In this document: one piece after another, positions 54,354-63,503 of the stretch
How the letters are laid out: every line of letters starts with the position of its first letter
Position numbering within the stretch: position 1 is the stretch's first letter
Assembly (NCBI RefSeq): GCF_003852715.1
Contig: NZ_RIAV01000001.1
Location: forward strand, 414,769 to 478,768
Direction: 5' to 3'
DNA: 64,000 nt
From: Ectobacillus antri
Lineage (GTDB): Bacteria; Bacillota; Bacilli; Bacillales; Bacillaceae_G
Notes under the pieces: model-generated
The model's database searches: none
The model's input: the letters and a program-made list of their open reading frames with translations, nothing else
What the model was told of the DNA's origin: nothing
Made by a program: the position numbers and the translations under genes

Positions 54354-54440
54354 ATTTTGTACATATAAGAAAGTTTGTAATTTCCAGGCATATAGTATTA
54401 CAGAAAGGCCTTTCAAAAACTATCCGCCTGGAGGGACATC

Positions 54441-54629
54441 ATGAAATTCCTATCGTATCTCACTACAATTTTGTTGATTGTCGGTGGACTCAACTGGTTG
54501 TTCGTGGCTTTGGATTTCAATTTGGTGGAAGAGGTATTTGGTTCTGTTCCCGCACTTGTTGACACAGTGTATTGGCTCGTTGGTCTCTCTGCATTGTATC
54601 AAATCTATGATCGTTTTTTCAGTAAATAG
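54441..54629 (+). CDS. DUF378 membrane protein
   Basis: 62 residues with two helices. ILLIVGGLNWLFVALDFNLVE and YWLVGLSALYQIYDR are the DUF378 pattern. RBS GGAGGG. Function unknown. Confidence 0.8.
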   Translation: MKFLSYLTTILLIVGGLNWLFVALDFNLVEEVFGSVPALVDTVYWLVGLSALYQIYDRFFSK

Positions 54630-54650
54630 CCATCATTTTACTTATTCCTT

Positions 54651-54680
54651 GAGTGCCAAACAATGTTTGGCACTCTTTTT
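54651..54680. terminator. Terminator after DUF378 gene
   Basis: GAGTGCCAAACA/TGTTTGGCACTC stem with TTTTT. Confidence 0.8.
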
Positions 54681-54807
54681 ACGTGTGTTGTAATAAAAAA
54701 TTCATGTATACTTGTACTTCCTTCTTAAATCCGTATAATCCAAAAAGTTTTCTTTCTTGCTCTGCAAGTTTTGCGTTTGCAAACGGTTCCAACGCTTGTT
54801 GGCTTAT
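54679..54807 (-). pseudogene. Unidentified C-terminal coding relic
   Basis: An open minus-strand frame of about 42 codons with protein-like composition (LEPFANAKLAEQERKLFGLY) but no start or RBS. Probably the tail of a lost gene between DUF378 and serC. Family not recognised. Confidence 0.3.
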
Positions 54808-54892
54808 TTAGAGGGAATCCATTGACCATGTGCTGAAAGTAGGAGTATAATTCAGAAAGTTTAAAAAAGAGAGTGAATTCGGAGGGGATACT

Positions 54893-55966
54893 ATGGGTCG
54901 AGTGTATAATTTTTCTGCAGGTCCATCTATGTTGCCGCTTGCTGTTTTAGAGAAAGCACAACAAGAGTTTTTAGATTATCGCGGCACGGGGATGTCTGTA
55001 TTAGAAATGAGCCATCGCTCCAGCGCATTCAGTGAGATTATTGCACAAGCAGAGGCACTTTTACGAGAATTGATGAACATACCTGATACGTACCAAGTGT
55101 TATTTGTACAGGGCGGTGCATCCCTTCAATTTTCGATGGTGCCTCTCAATCTATTTAAAGCAGGTACAGCTGATTACATACATACAGGCTCTTGGTCTAA
55201 AAAAGCGATTGCAGAAGCTCGTAAATATGGACATGTGCATGTGGCGTCTTCCTCAGAAAATCAAAACTTCACATATATACCGGATGTGCATGACCTGCGC
55301 CCAGAAGCGGATTATGTACATATCACAACCAACAATACCATTGAAGGAACCGTATTTACAAAGCTTCCTGATACAGGGTCTGTTCCGCTAGTAGCGGATA
55401 TGTCTTCCAATATTTTATCACAAGTATATGATGTGTCTAAATTTGGCGTCATATATGCAGGTGCTCAAAAAAACATTGGACCGGCAGGATTAACAGTTGT
55501 CATTATTCGTGAAGATTTAATTGGTCATGCGCAAAAAGAATGCCCAACTATGCTTAATTACAGCACACATGTCAAACATAGTTCTCTTTACAATACACCA
55601 GCTACTTACAGCATTTATATGGCGAAATTGGTATTTGAATGGCTTAAGCAACAAGGTGGTGTAGAAGCAATGGAAGAAAAAAATCGTAAAAAAGCAGCTT
55701 TGTTGTATGACTTCTTAGATGAGTCCAAGTTGTTCTCCAGCCCTGTTTTATCAGATTATCGTTCAATCATGAACATCCCGTTCATGACACCTACAGCTGA
55801 ACTGGACGCTGCCTTTTTACAAGGAGCGAAAGCACAAGGTCTAGAAACGCTAAAAGGTCATCGTTCAGTCGGTGGTATGCGTGCTAGCATCTATAATGCT
55901 ATGCCGATCGAAGGCGTGGAACAGCTGGTTTCTTATATGAAAACATTTGAGAAAAATTATCGTTAG
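54893..55966 (+). CDS. serC: Phosphoserine aminotransferase
   Basis: 357-residue class V PLP enzyme converting 3-phosphohydroxypyruvate and glutamate to phosphoserine. NFSAGPSMLP N-terminus, GGASLQF, and the PLP Lys in AGAQKNIGPAG. RBS CGGAGGGG. It lies 11 bases before serA, so the first two steps of serine synthesis form an operon. Confidence 0.94.
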   Translation: MGRVYNFSAGPSMLPLAVLEKAQQEFLDYRGTGMSVLEMSHRSSAFSEIIAQAEALLRELMNIPDTYQVLFVQGGASLQFSMVPLNLFKAGTADYIHTGSWSKKAIAEARKYGHVHVASSSENQNFTYIPDVHDLRPEADYVHITTNNTIEGTVFTKLPDTGSVPLVADMSSNILSQVYDVSKFGVIYAGAQKNIGPAGLTVVIIREDLIGHAQKECPTMLNYSTHVKHSSLYNTPATYSIYMAKLVFEWLKQQGGVEAMEEKNRKKAALLYDFLDESKLFSSPVLSDYRSIMNIPFMTPTAELDAAFLQGAKAQGLETLKGHRSVGGMRASIYNAMPIEGVEQLVSYMKTFEKNYR

Positions 55967-55977
55967 GAGGCATTATT

Positions 55978-57150
55978 GTGTATACCATTCAAACGTTAAA
56001 CAATATTGTGCAGTGTGGGTTGGATGTTTTTGGAAATCAGTATAAAATGATTACAGAGGGAGAAGCAGATGGCATTTTACTACGCAGCTTTCCGATGCAT
56101 ACGATGGAACTGCCCGCTAGTGTCAAAGCAATTGCACGTGCGGGCGCCGGCGTGAATAATATACCAGTCGAAGCTTGTACAGAGAAAGGAATTGTTGTAT
56201 TTAACACACCGGGTGCAAACGCGAACGCGGTTAAAGAAATGGTATTAGCGAGTTTATTACTTGCTTCTCGTAATTTATGGGATGGTATCAGCTGGGCCAA
56301 ATCGCTTTATGGATACGGTGATATTGTGCCTGAGCTTGTAGAAGCAGGGAAAAAAGAATATGTAGGAAATGAAATTCGCGGCAAGCGTCTTGGTATTATC
56401 GGTTTGGGGGCAATTGGCGCTCTTGTAGCAAACGATGCACTTGCTTTGGAGATGGAAGTTATCGGGTACGATCCATATGTGTCTGTAGAGACTGCATGGA
56501 GATTATCTAGACAAGTGCAACGTGCAGTGAACCTAGAGCAAATTTTTGCAACCTGCGATTATATTACCATCCATGTTCCGCTGGTAGAACAAACAAGAGG
56601 GCTACTGAACGCCCATGCGTTTCGTTCCATGAAGAAAGGGGTACGTATCTTTAACTTTTCCCGTGGTGAGCTTGTACAAGAAGAAGACTTACGAGATGCA
56701 CTAGAAAGCGGTATTGTAGCAAATTATGTAACAGATTTTCCAAACAACACGGTTCTTGGTATGAAAAATGTAATTCCAATTCCGCACTTAGGTGCATCGA
56801 CATATGAGTCAGAAGAAAATTGTGCCATTATGGCAGCGCGGCAATTGAAAACTTACTTAGAAACAGGCAATATTCGCAATTCTGTTAATTTCCCTAACGT
56901 AGAATTGCCGTATTTTGGACAAAAACGAATTACAGTTGCACATAAAAATGTACCAAATATGGTAGGACAGATGACAGCCTTTTTAGCAGAACATCACATC
57001 AATATCGCAGACATGATTAATCGCAGCAAAGGTTCTTATGCGTACACAATCATTGATATTGATAATGGTGTGGATGCGCACATTAAAGAAAGCATTGCTA
57101 CAAAAATCAAAAATCTCCCTGGTGTTGCAGCTGTTCGCATTATCCAATAA
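55978..57150 (+). CDS. serA: D-3-phosphoglycerate dehydrogenase (short ACT form)
   Basis: 390 residues. N-terminal substrate domain (ARAGAGVNNIP), NAD motif GLGAIGALVANDA, catalytic Arg in NFSRGELV, Glu later, His in PHLGAST, and a C-terminal ACT domain (about 320-390; NMVGQMTAFLAEHHINIADMI) for serine feedback. It lacks the extra ~130-residue domain of long SerA. GTG start after AGGAGG. Confidence 0.92.
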   Translation: MYTIQTLNNIVQCGLDVFGNQYKMITEGEADGILLRSFPMHTMELPASVKAIARAGAGVNNIPVEACTEKGIVVFNTPGANANAVKEMVLASLLLASRNLWDGISWAKSLYGYGDIVPELVEAGKKEYVGNEIRGKRLGIIGLGAIGALVANDALALEMEVIGYDPYVSVETAWRLSRQVQRAVNLEQIFATCDYITIHVPLVEQTRGLLNAHAFRSMKKGVRIFNFSRGELVQEEDLRDALESGIVANYVTDFPNNTVLGMKNVIPIPHLGASTYESEENCAIMAARQLKTYLETGNIRNSVNFPNVELPYFGQKRITVAHKNVPNMVGQMTAFLAEHHINIADMINRSKGSYAYTIIDIDNGVDAHIKESIATKIKNLPGVAAVRIIQ

Positions 57151-57156
57151 CTCAGA

Positions 57157-57186
57157 AATAGACTCCTATTGCTAGGAGTCTATTTT
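57157..57186. terminator. Terminator after serA
   Basis: AATAGACTCCTA/TAGGAGTCTATT stem, T tail. Confidence 0.8.
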
Positions 57187-57203
57187 CATAGTTTAAAAAA
57201 GTT

Positions 57204-58385
57204 TCATTTTACTTTTTTTGGAATCGGTAAGCAAGTTCCAATCGCCGCAATTATAGCACATCCAAGATACAGATAGCTCGCTCCAAAGACTGCCACAGCA
57301 GATAGCGAACTAAAAATAATTAAATCCAGCACAGAGTCAACAATCGATAAAAGTGAAATGGTTGTTGCTCGGATATGTGATGGAATTAAATCGTTGCTGA
57401 GCTGTGAATAGATAGGATAGCGAATGGCGCGTACAAATCGAAGCATAAACACAGCACCTAATACGATATATAGTGATTCTCCGAAAAAGGCTGATAGGAG
57501 TAAACCGATGATAGCCATAATACCAGTGATATACATCCATGATCGTTTTGAAACTTTACTTACCATCCATCCTATAGAACGAGATGCAAAAAAGCCAAGT
57601 AAAGCGGCAAGTGCGTACACGACCCCAATCATTGCAACAGGAACACCAGCGCCTTTAAGAAGTGGCTGATCAAAGTTGTTGAATACCGCACCAGCAGGTA
57701 TAAATACAAGTGAGACGTTCAAAAACATGATGAACAACTGGGGCGCACGGCGAATTGCCTTAATTCCTTCACGCACTTGATGAAATGGATTATCACGATA
57801 CGAATGACGCGGTGGTTTTTTTATAGCAAATAGCAATAAAAACTCTACAAATTGAAAGCACAAGCCAAGCGCAATTAATAAAGTGAATTGTTCTGCTTGT
57901 AAATCTCTAGCGACATAAGCGCCGATAATAACAGATACAATCATCGTTGCAAAGTTTGCGGACTGAATTTTACCCATAGCACGGTCCATCAAATTTTCTT
58001 CTCCTGAGATTTTCAAGGATTCGTAAATGAGCGCTTCGTCCGCACCTGAGAAAAAGGTAACAGACATTCCATTTAAAATGGCACTTGCATAAAACACCCA
58101 AGACTGATCTGCGAATAATAACAATGTTACACTGCTAAAGCGCAAAGCAGAACCAGTTAGAAAGGAAATCTTCGGTCCAAAGCGATCCGCATACACACCG
58201 GTAGGGACTTCGCTTACTAGCACAGAGCCACTCCAGCACATAAGCAGCCATAGAATATGAGATTCGTTCAAGCCATTTTTCATGTAGAAGAGGGTCATAA
58301 CTGGTGCGATAAAGCTGATACTTCCAAAAAAAACCACCCAAAATAAAACGTTAATATTATGAGATGCTAATGTATGTTGCTTCAT
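57204..58385 (-). CDS. MFS efflux transporter behind leader ORF
   Basis: 393 residues, 12 helices. GVYADRFGPKISF loop 2-3 signature and FFSGADEALIYESL are typical of a drug-efflux MFS clade. The RBS AGGAGG (58392-58397) lies inside a 10-bp stem, and a 17-codon ORF with its own strong RBS precedes it; this suggests control by translation of the leader. Substrate unknown; an antibiotic that stalls ribosomes would fit. Confidence 0.83.
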   Translation of the reverse strand: MKQHTLASHNINVLFWVVFFGSISFIAPVMTLFYMKNGLNESHILWLLMCWSGSVLVSEVPTGVYADRFGPKISFLTGSALRFSSVTLLLFADQSWVFYASAILNGMSVTFFSGADEALIYESLKISGEENLMDRAMGKIQSANFATMIVSVIIGAYVARDLQAEQFTLLIALGLCFQFVEFLLLFAIKKPPRHSYRDNPFHQVREGIKAIRRAPQLFIMFLNVSLVFIPAGAVFNNFDQPLLKGAGVPVAMIGVVYALAALLGFFASRSIGWMVSKVSKRSWMYITGIMAIIGLLLSAFFGESLYIVLGAVFMLRFVRAIRYPIYSQLSNDLIPSHIRATTISLLSIVDSVLDLIIFSSLSAVAVFGASYLYLGCAIIAAIGTCLPIPKKVK

Positions 58386-58392
58386 ATAAATC

Positions 58393-58435
58393 CTCCTGCT
58401 TCAAAATAAGGAAACCGTTTTGAAAGAAGCAGGAG
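58393..58435 (-). promoter_or_regulatory. Shine-Dalgarno-sequestering hairpin
   Basis: On the minus strand CTCCTGCTTC (58435-58426) pairs exactly with GAAGCAGGAG (58402-58393), the latter containing most of the SD of the MFS gene; the stem is extended by CAAAA/TTTTG after a small bulge. No T run follows, so it is not a usual terminator. Confidence 0.65.
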
Positions 58436-58452
58436 CGTTTAGCTCAGTGTAA

Positions 58453-58506
58453 TTAAGCGTCCACTCCTCCTTCTTCGTTGAGTAGTGTTTTTTGTAGATT
58501 GCGCAT
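58453..58506 (-). CDS. 17-residue leader peptide ORF
   Basis: ATG at 58506 with AAGGAGGAAT seven bases upstream encodes MRNLQKTLLNEEGGVDA and stops 18 bases before the SD-sequestering hairpin. Strong RBS, tiny ORF, and following hairpin match translation-attenuation leaders of antibiotic resistance genes. Confidence 0.6.
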   Translation of the reverse strand: MRNLQKTLLNEEGGVDA

Positions 58507-58605
58507 GTGTATTCCTCCTTTTGTTGATATACTTCTTAATAGTAGCAAAATTCTAAAATATTACAATGTGTTTGAGTAAGAAACTTATCTTTCACTCATA
58601 CAGAA

Positions 58606-58985
58606 CACTGTGTTGGTGTTGTTCATGCAGAGTCTTACCATTCTGAGTTAGGAGATATTCTTGGTAAGGAACATCCTCATATAGACTACATTGCTATATT
58701 AAATATAGGCGGCAAGGGACATGCAAAGGCTGCTGGTTGTTCGTTGATAGAAAAAGCGTATCATACATATGTAATACCAGCATTTCAAGTAGAACTGTTA
58801 CGTGCGGACAGTGAAGAAAATGTATATAATATAAAATAGTCGAAGGAAGTTGGTGTATTCGTCATGAGAAATCATGCACAACCGTTAAGACATTCGCAGA
58901 AGCGGAGCGCTTATTAAAGCATCATCATGCTTACCGTTTGGTAGAAGATGAACGGTTTGTTTTACAGCAAAAAGCAAGGGAGTGA
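58606..58985 (+). pseudogene. Remnant of a DHH phosphoesterase gene
   Basis: Open frame without start reads ESYHSELGDILGKEHPHIDY, IAILNIGGKGHAKAAGCSLI and FQVELLRADSEENVYNIK, then TAG at 58837. A second frame continues (TFAEAERLLKHHHAYRLVED) to TGA at 58983. These fit the DHHA1 C-terminal half of DHH family phosphoesterases, with the DHH catalytic half and a piece before GGKGHAKAAG missing. Confidence 0.65.
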
Positions 58986-58989
58986 GACG

Positions 58990-59256
58990 TTGGGAGAGTT
59001 ATTACTACAAACATGGTTAAGGGAAGATTTACATAAACAGGGCTATGTAGGTGAAGACTTGGAATGGCAATTCAATCGCCGTATTAAACATATTCCCAAG
59101 TCGCTACAAGAACTAGCAGAAGAGGCGTTGTTTCGGCAATCAGCGAAATTACCATTACAGTTGTATATCGAGTCCTTGCGTGATAAAGAAGAGCATGTAC
59201 AACTTAAGAGAGATGCGTTATCTCGTTTTTTGCAAGAAGCAAAACAACAAAGATAA
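58990..59256 (+). CDS. Small hypothetical protein
   Basis: 88 residues, helical and charged (GELLLQTWLREDLHKQGY, LAEEALFRQSAKLPLQLYIESL). TTG start after GGGAGTGAGACG. The family has no known function as far as I can recognise. It follows the DHH relic directly and has a terminator. Confidence 0.55.
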   Translation: MGELLLQTWLREDLHKQGYVGEDLEWQFNRRIKHIPKSLQELAEEALFRQSAKLPLQLYIESLRDKEEHVQLKRDALSRFLQEAKQQR

Positions 59257-59280
59257 AAGGTGTCCCGAGGACACCTTTTA
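59255..59280. terminator. Terminator
   Basis: AAAAGGTGTCC/GGACACCTTTT stem. Confidence 0.8.
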
Positions 59281-59320
59281 TCTTTGTCTGTTCCCATGTC
59301 ATTATTAGGAAAGAAGCGGT

Positions 59321-59644
59321 TTAACAATACTCATTTGGGACTGGTTTTACTTTTTGTACAGATAATCCGTATCCTAATGTTTCGTTTGGTGTGTATAAAC
59401 GGAAACCTGTTCCATAGTCAATGGTCAGTGTGTCACCGATATATTCTTTTGCATAGGTGTTCATTTGAATGTATAGGAGGTCTTCCTCATATACAACCTC
59501 CTCTGGAACTAACTCATCCCATACTAGATCTAAATTGACAATTGCACTACAACCGCCGCCTGGTGTAATATGCACACGAACTATAGCTCTATCACGAAGT
59601 GCGTGAAATGCCGCTTTTGCTTTTTCAGTAATTTTAACATCCAT
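59321..59644 (-). CDS. yqkB: YqkB-like HesB/IscA family protein
   Basis: 107-residue HesB/IscA-like fold (VKITEKAKAAFHAL, HITPGGGCSAIVNLDLVWDE). It has one Cys in GGGCS and a C-terminal Cys, not the CxC pair of true A-type carriers, as in YqkB. Possible iron-sulfur role by fold only. Confidence 0.8.
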   Translation of the reverse strand: MDVKITEKAKAAFHALRDRAIVRVHITPGGGCSAIVNLDLVWDELVPEEVVYEEDLLYIQMNTYAKEYIGDTLTIDYGTGFRLYTPNETLGYGLSVQKVKPVPNEYC

Positions 59645-59834
59645 ATCAACACCTCTAATCTATCGAATACATCTATTATAGCTTATTTCGAGAAGGATTT
59701 CCTCTCATATGCACCTCATCATAACAACATAAATTATTTATTCTGGTCATTTATCCTGTAGTTTAGGTGAAATTGCGTGTGAAATCATGAGTTTTGGTTT
59801 ATGCTAGATATGTACATATTATGGAGGTGACAAC

Positions 59835-60230
59835 ATGAAAACATTTACCGTTCATTTTCACAAAGATGATCAAGTGCAAGCAATGAATGTCCAAAAGCTG
59901 ACAGAAGAAGATTTTCATAAAGTAACCGAAGGCGGGACACGTCATTTGTTTGAACTAGACACAAATGTGGGTTTCTTTGTATATTTTGATGCACAAGATA
60001 GCTTAGGCAAAGAATCATACCTCGTTTTACATTATGAGGAAGACAATGAAGATCCAACAGCTTGCTATTCCTTTGAACTCAAAGACTTTTATCAATTCAC
60101 GGCTCTGTATTTAAATGATTTAGAATTCAATGACGAAGCTGATGAAGAAGATGACGACCATTATGGACCAGTGCATCATTTAGCGCATTTGATGTATCAC
60201 ATTGTTGAAGATGGAAATAAAGTCGAATAA
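59835..60230 (+). CDS. Hypothetical acidic protein
   Basis: 131 residues. N-terminal beta-rich part (KTFTVHFHKDDQVQAM, FFVYFDAQDSLGKESY), then an Asp/Glu-rich stretch with His (DEADEEDDDHYGPVHHLAHLMYH) that could bind metal. GGAGGTGACAAC before ATG. No family recognised. Confidence 0.65.
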   Translation: MKTFTVHFHKDDQVQAMNVQKLTEEDFHKVTEGGTRHLFELDTNVGFFVYFDAQDSLGKESYLVLHYEEDNEDPTACYSFELKDFYQFTALYLNDLEFNDEADEEDDDHYGPVHHLAHLMYHIVEDGNKVE

Positions 60231-60258
60231 AAAACCGAGCATTTGCTCGTTTTTTTAT
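60228..60258 (+). terminator. Terminator
   Basis: CCGAGCATTTGCTCG followed by TTTTTTTATTTT. Confidence 0.8.
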
Positions 60259-60743
60259 TTTGGAGATTTTATCTCGTATTGGGGTCCCGATGGTAAAACG
60301 CATATATTATACGCTAAGCCATTTACTGGAATATAAAGTCATAATTCTCTTACCATTAGAATGGTTTCAATCAAAAATGTTCGTTTTGGCAGTTTTCATA
60401 AGCTGTTCTTCTAGCGGTTCTAAGGCTGTTTTTTGTGTATCCAAAAGCTAAAATAAAAACAAATCACTAAAATAATGCTATTCGAATGTTTTTAGTTATG
60501 GAAATTTATATTATCTGTCTTAACGTATACAATCCCCGTTTTGCCGTCAGGACTCCATCTTACGCTAAACAAAGACGCTGGAGTCTTTACCTTGATGGAT
60601 AAATACCAAACCATCATAAATAAACATAATTACCACAAAATTATAAAAAAACTATTTAATAAAAAAACAATTGAAAAAACAAAAATGTATGTTATTTTAT
60701 ATATAAAGATATATAAGGAGTAATTTTGAGATATCAGATTTAC
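60259..60743. other. AT-rich intergenic region upstream of BMP gene
   Basis: About 480 bases with no convincing gene. A short frame near 60520-60600 (NPRFAVRTPSYAKQRRWSLY) could be a worn coding relic, and GACTCCA/TGGAGTC forms a dyad there. AAGGAG at 60716 precedes a TTG-started frame that runs through the next hairpin. Confidence 0.4.
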
Positions 60744-60775
60744 AACAATGATATGCACCTATGCATATCATTGTT
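60744..60775 (+). terminator. Perfect 14-bp hairpin before BMP gene
   Basis: AACAATGATATGCA/TGCATATCATTGTT with a 4-base loop followed by TGTTTTAAAA, only 6 bases before the gene's SD. Terminator or attenuator-like. Confidence 0.55.
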
Positions 60776-60798
60776 TGTTTTAAAAGGGAGTGGGGATA

Positions 60799-61773
60799 TT
60801 GAAAAAAAAATCACTTATTGTTGCAATGTGTACAGTTACTTTATTTGGCTGTTCGGAAACAAGGGTAACAAAACAGGAACAAAAACCATCTATCGGCATT
60901 ATGTTGTCAGATGTAGGACTTGGTGATCAATCTTTTTCGGACTCTGCGTTCAAAGGGTTAGAACGTGCGCGTGATGAACTTGGTGTTGCCTTTGATTACC
61001 GTGAGATTAGCGATACGAAAAGCTATGAAGCAGGATTAGAAGAACTGGTAAAAGAAGATCATGAACTAGTGGTCGGTCTTGGTTTCGTAATGCAGGAACC
61101 AATTGAAAAAGTAGCTAAAAAGAATCCAAAACAACAGTTTTTGCTTGTAGATGCTGTTTCAGAGCTACCCAATGTACATAGTGTGACTTTTAAGGAAAAT
61201 GAAGGTTCATACCTGATTGGTATATTGGCTGGGATGAAAACGAAAACAAACAAAGTTGGTTTTATTGGTGGTATGGACGTACCGCTTATTAATAAGTTTT
61301 TAGCTGGATTTAAACAAGGTGTAATGTCCGTTAATCCGAATGCTGAAATTACAGTGGCTTATGCCAATAATTTTGGTGACGATACGGTTGGAAAAAGCAT
61401 TGCTAACAATATGATTGATAGTGGTGTGGATTTTATTTATCCAGCTGCTGGTTTAACAGGAGTAGGATCTATTCAAGCGGCACAGGAACGCAATGTATAT
61501 GCCTTCGGCGTAGATAGCGATCAATTTTATATAGCAGAACGTGCGGTAGTATCGTCTATGTTAAAAAAGATAGATGTAGCTATATATGAAGTTGCCAAAC
61601 AACTTGAACATGATGGGAAAGTCTCTAAGAAAAATCTGGAATTTGGAATTCAAGAAAAAGGTGTTGGTATTGCACCAGTGCGCATCTTACCGCTAACGGA
61701 AACAGAGCAAACAGCACTTCAAAACGCGACAAAAGACATTGCAAGCGGTACGAAGCAGGTAGATGAAAAATAG
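60799..61773 (+). CDS. BMP/Med-family substrate-binding lipoprotein
   Basis: 324 residues. Lipoprotein signal (TVTLFGC, Cys18), then a periplasmic-binding fold of the BMP (PnrA-like) family: GLGDQSFSDSAFKGLERA, GVDFIYPAAGLTGVG, VYAFGVDSDQ. Relatives bind nucleosides (PnrA, TmpC) or, as Med in B. subtilis, influence competence. No transporter genes follow; the next gene is a chemoreceptor, so it may present ligand to that receptor. TTG 60799 fits the GGGAG site; GTG 60790 does not. Confidence 0.83.
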   Translation: MKKKSLIVAMCTVTLFGCSETRVTKQEQKPSIGIMLSDVGLGDQSFSDSAFKGLERARDELGVAFDYREISDTKSYEAGLEELVKEDHELVVGLGFVMQEPIEKVAKKNPKQQFLLVDAVSELPNVHSVTFKENEGSYLIGILAGMKTKTNKVGFIGGMDVPLINKFLAGFKQGVMSVNPNAEITVAYANNFGDDTVGKSIANNMIDSGVDFIYPAAGLTGVGSIQAAQERNVYAFGVDSDQFYIAERAVVSSMLKKIDVAIYEVAKQLEHDGKVSKKNLEFGIQEKGVGIAPVRILPLTETEQTALQNATKDIASGTKQVDEK

Positions 61774-61785
61774 GAGGAATGCAAC

Positions 61786-63435
61786 ATGAAAATCCGAAAT
61801 AAATTGCTGCTACTCTCGTTGTTACCACTTGTGTTTGCTTGTGGCATTATCTTTTTTATTGTTGTGCAGATGAACGATATACGAGCGACTACTTCTTCTG
61901 ACGTGAAAAACTTGGTGGAAGTTGAAAAATTAGATGGAGCATTGTTAACAGTGCAAACAGCATTAAGTAATTACTATTTTAGTACGTCAGCAGCAAATGC
62001 TGAAGATGTAAAAAACCGTTTAGAAAGAGTTACACAAAGTATACAAGTATTAAAGAAAAATACTTTAATGGAAGAACAAAACAAAGAGTTGCAGAAAATC
62101 GAAAAAAAGCTAACAATACTTTCAACTAAGGCAACACAGCTGATTGAAGCTAAAGATGCTACAGAGGCAAAGGTACAATCTATTCGAGTAAAAGGTATTC
62201 AAAACGATGTATACACACTAAAGCGTATTACTTCACAAAATTATGATGCGGCACAAGTGATCTTGCAGAATAAGGTACAGTTTACTCGGGTGTTTGCACT
62301 GATTGCATCTATAGTATTATTGTTTGTAGCAGGACTATTGGTTTCCTATCAAGCAAATCGCTTATCAAAAACTATGCACAAACTCGCTATGACTTCCAAA
62401 GCAATTGCGGATGGAGACTTGACAGTTCAACTACCAGAAACAAAGACGCAGGATGAAATTGGCGTGCTGCATCGCTCATTCTCTAAAATGATTATCAATA
62501 TTCGTGATGTGCTAGCGTCTGTACATCAAACAGCTAATCATGTTGCTGCATCGGCAGAAGAATTAGGTGCAAGTGCTGATGAGACAAGTAAAGGTGCACA
62601 GCAAATTGCTGGTGCTATGCAGAGGATTTCTTCTGGTGCAGAACAACAGACACAAATCGCAGCTGCGAGTGAACAATCCGTTTTACAAACTGTCCAAGCT
62701 GTTGTGGAGGTTGCAGATGGTGCAAGAGAATTAGAACAAGTAACAACCATGACAAAGAAACAAGCACAGGAAGGACAAGCATTTGTAACAGAAACCGTTC
62801 AACAAATGAATTTCATTCATGAATCTATACGTGCAACGGATACATCCATTCATATATTAAACCAGAAATCACAAGAAATTGGGAACGTCATTGATATGAT
62901 TACCAAAATTGCAAAACAAACCAATTTACTCGCACTTAACGCAGCGATTGAAGCTGCTCGTGCCGGAGAGACTGGGAAAGGATTCGCTATTGTTGCAGAA
63001 GAAGTGCGAAAGTTAGCAGAGCAAACATCACAATCTGCAGACCAAATCCGTCATATCATTCAAGAAGTACAGACGGAAACGCATGTTTCTGTAGAGGCTG
63101 TACAAGATACAAAAGAAAAGGTAGAAAGCGGTATTGTCATTGCAAATGAAACTGCACAGAAGTTTGAACAAATCGTACTTGCACTTAATCATGCGGCGGA
63201 GCGAGTCCAATATATGAACATGCTATCTGACCAAATTTCTATCAGTACACAAAAAACAGCGACTTCTGTTCACGATATGGGGGAGGTTGCAAAAGAAGCG
63301 AATAGTAGTACAACACAAATCGCCGCAGCTTCAGGAGAACAACTTCTAGCCATGGAAGAAATTCGTTTATCCGCAGACTCATTAACAAAAGTAGCAGAAC
63401 AACTACAGGGACTTGTTTGGAAATTTAAAATGTAA
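61786..63435 (+). CDS. Methyl-accepting chemotaxis protein
   Basis: 549 residues. TM1 about 7-28, extracellular four-helix-type sensor about 30-168, TM2 about 169-190, HAMP about 190-245, then the MCP signalling domain with the hairpin tip [31 protein letters not shown]. It lies 12 bases after the BMP-type lipoprotein gene with a good RBS (AGGAGG), so the two are probably made together. Confidence 0.92.
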   Translation: MKIRNKLLLLSLLPLVFACGIIFFIVVQMNDIRATTSSDVKNLVEVEKLDGALLTVQTALSNYYFSTSAANAEDVKNRLERVTQSIQVLKKNTLMEEQNKELQKIEKKLTILSTKATQLIEAKDATEAKVQSIRVKGIQNDVYTLKRITSQNYDAAQVILQNKVQFTRVFALIASIVLLFVAGLLVSYQANRLSKTMHKLAMTSKAIADGDLTVQLPETKTQDEIGVLHRSFSKMIINIRDVLASVHQTANHVAASAEELGASADETSKGAQQIAGAMQRISSGAEQQTQIAAASEQSVLQTVQAVVEVADGARELEQVTTMTKKQAQEGQAFVTETVQQMNFIHESIRATDTSIHILNQKSQEIGNVIDMITKIAKQTNLLALNAAIEAARAGETGKGFAIVAEEVRKLAEQTSQSADQIRHIIQEVQTETHVSVEAVQDTKEKVESGIVIANETAQKFEQIVLALNHAAERVQYMNMLSDQISISTQKTATSVHDMGEVAKEANSSTTQIAAASGEQLLAMEEIRLSADSLTKVAEQLQGLVWKFKM

Positions 63436-63451
63436 AAAAGCGCTCAATTTG

Positions 63452-63497
63452 AACTGCACCCCGATTGTTAGACACGTCTAACAATCGGAGGTGCAGT
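63452..63497 (+). repeat. IS3 left-end stem-loop
   Basis: AACTGCACC-C-CGATTGTTAGAC pairs with GTCTAACAATCG-G-AGGTGCAGTT, followed by TTT. It can terminate transcription entering from the chemoreceptor gene and its 3' arm holds the GGAGGTG site of orfA. Confidence 0.65.
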
Positions 63498-63503
63498 TTT
63501 TCT

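Noticed and set aside
54774..54785. Perfect palindrome CGTTTGCAAACG upstream of serC
   Set aside because: It lies inside a likely coding relic on the minus strand, about 110 bases from serC, and no second copy was seen; chance is a sufficient explanation.
54690..54892. T-box or serine riboswitch before serC-serA
   Set aside because: No T-box core (AGGGTGG-type) sequence or specifier hairpin found.
60260..60451. 63-codon open frame as a gene
   Set aside because: No RBS, odd composition, and it begins at the tail of a terminator.
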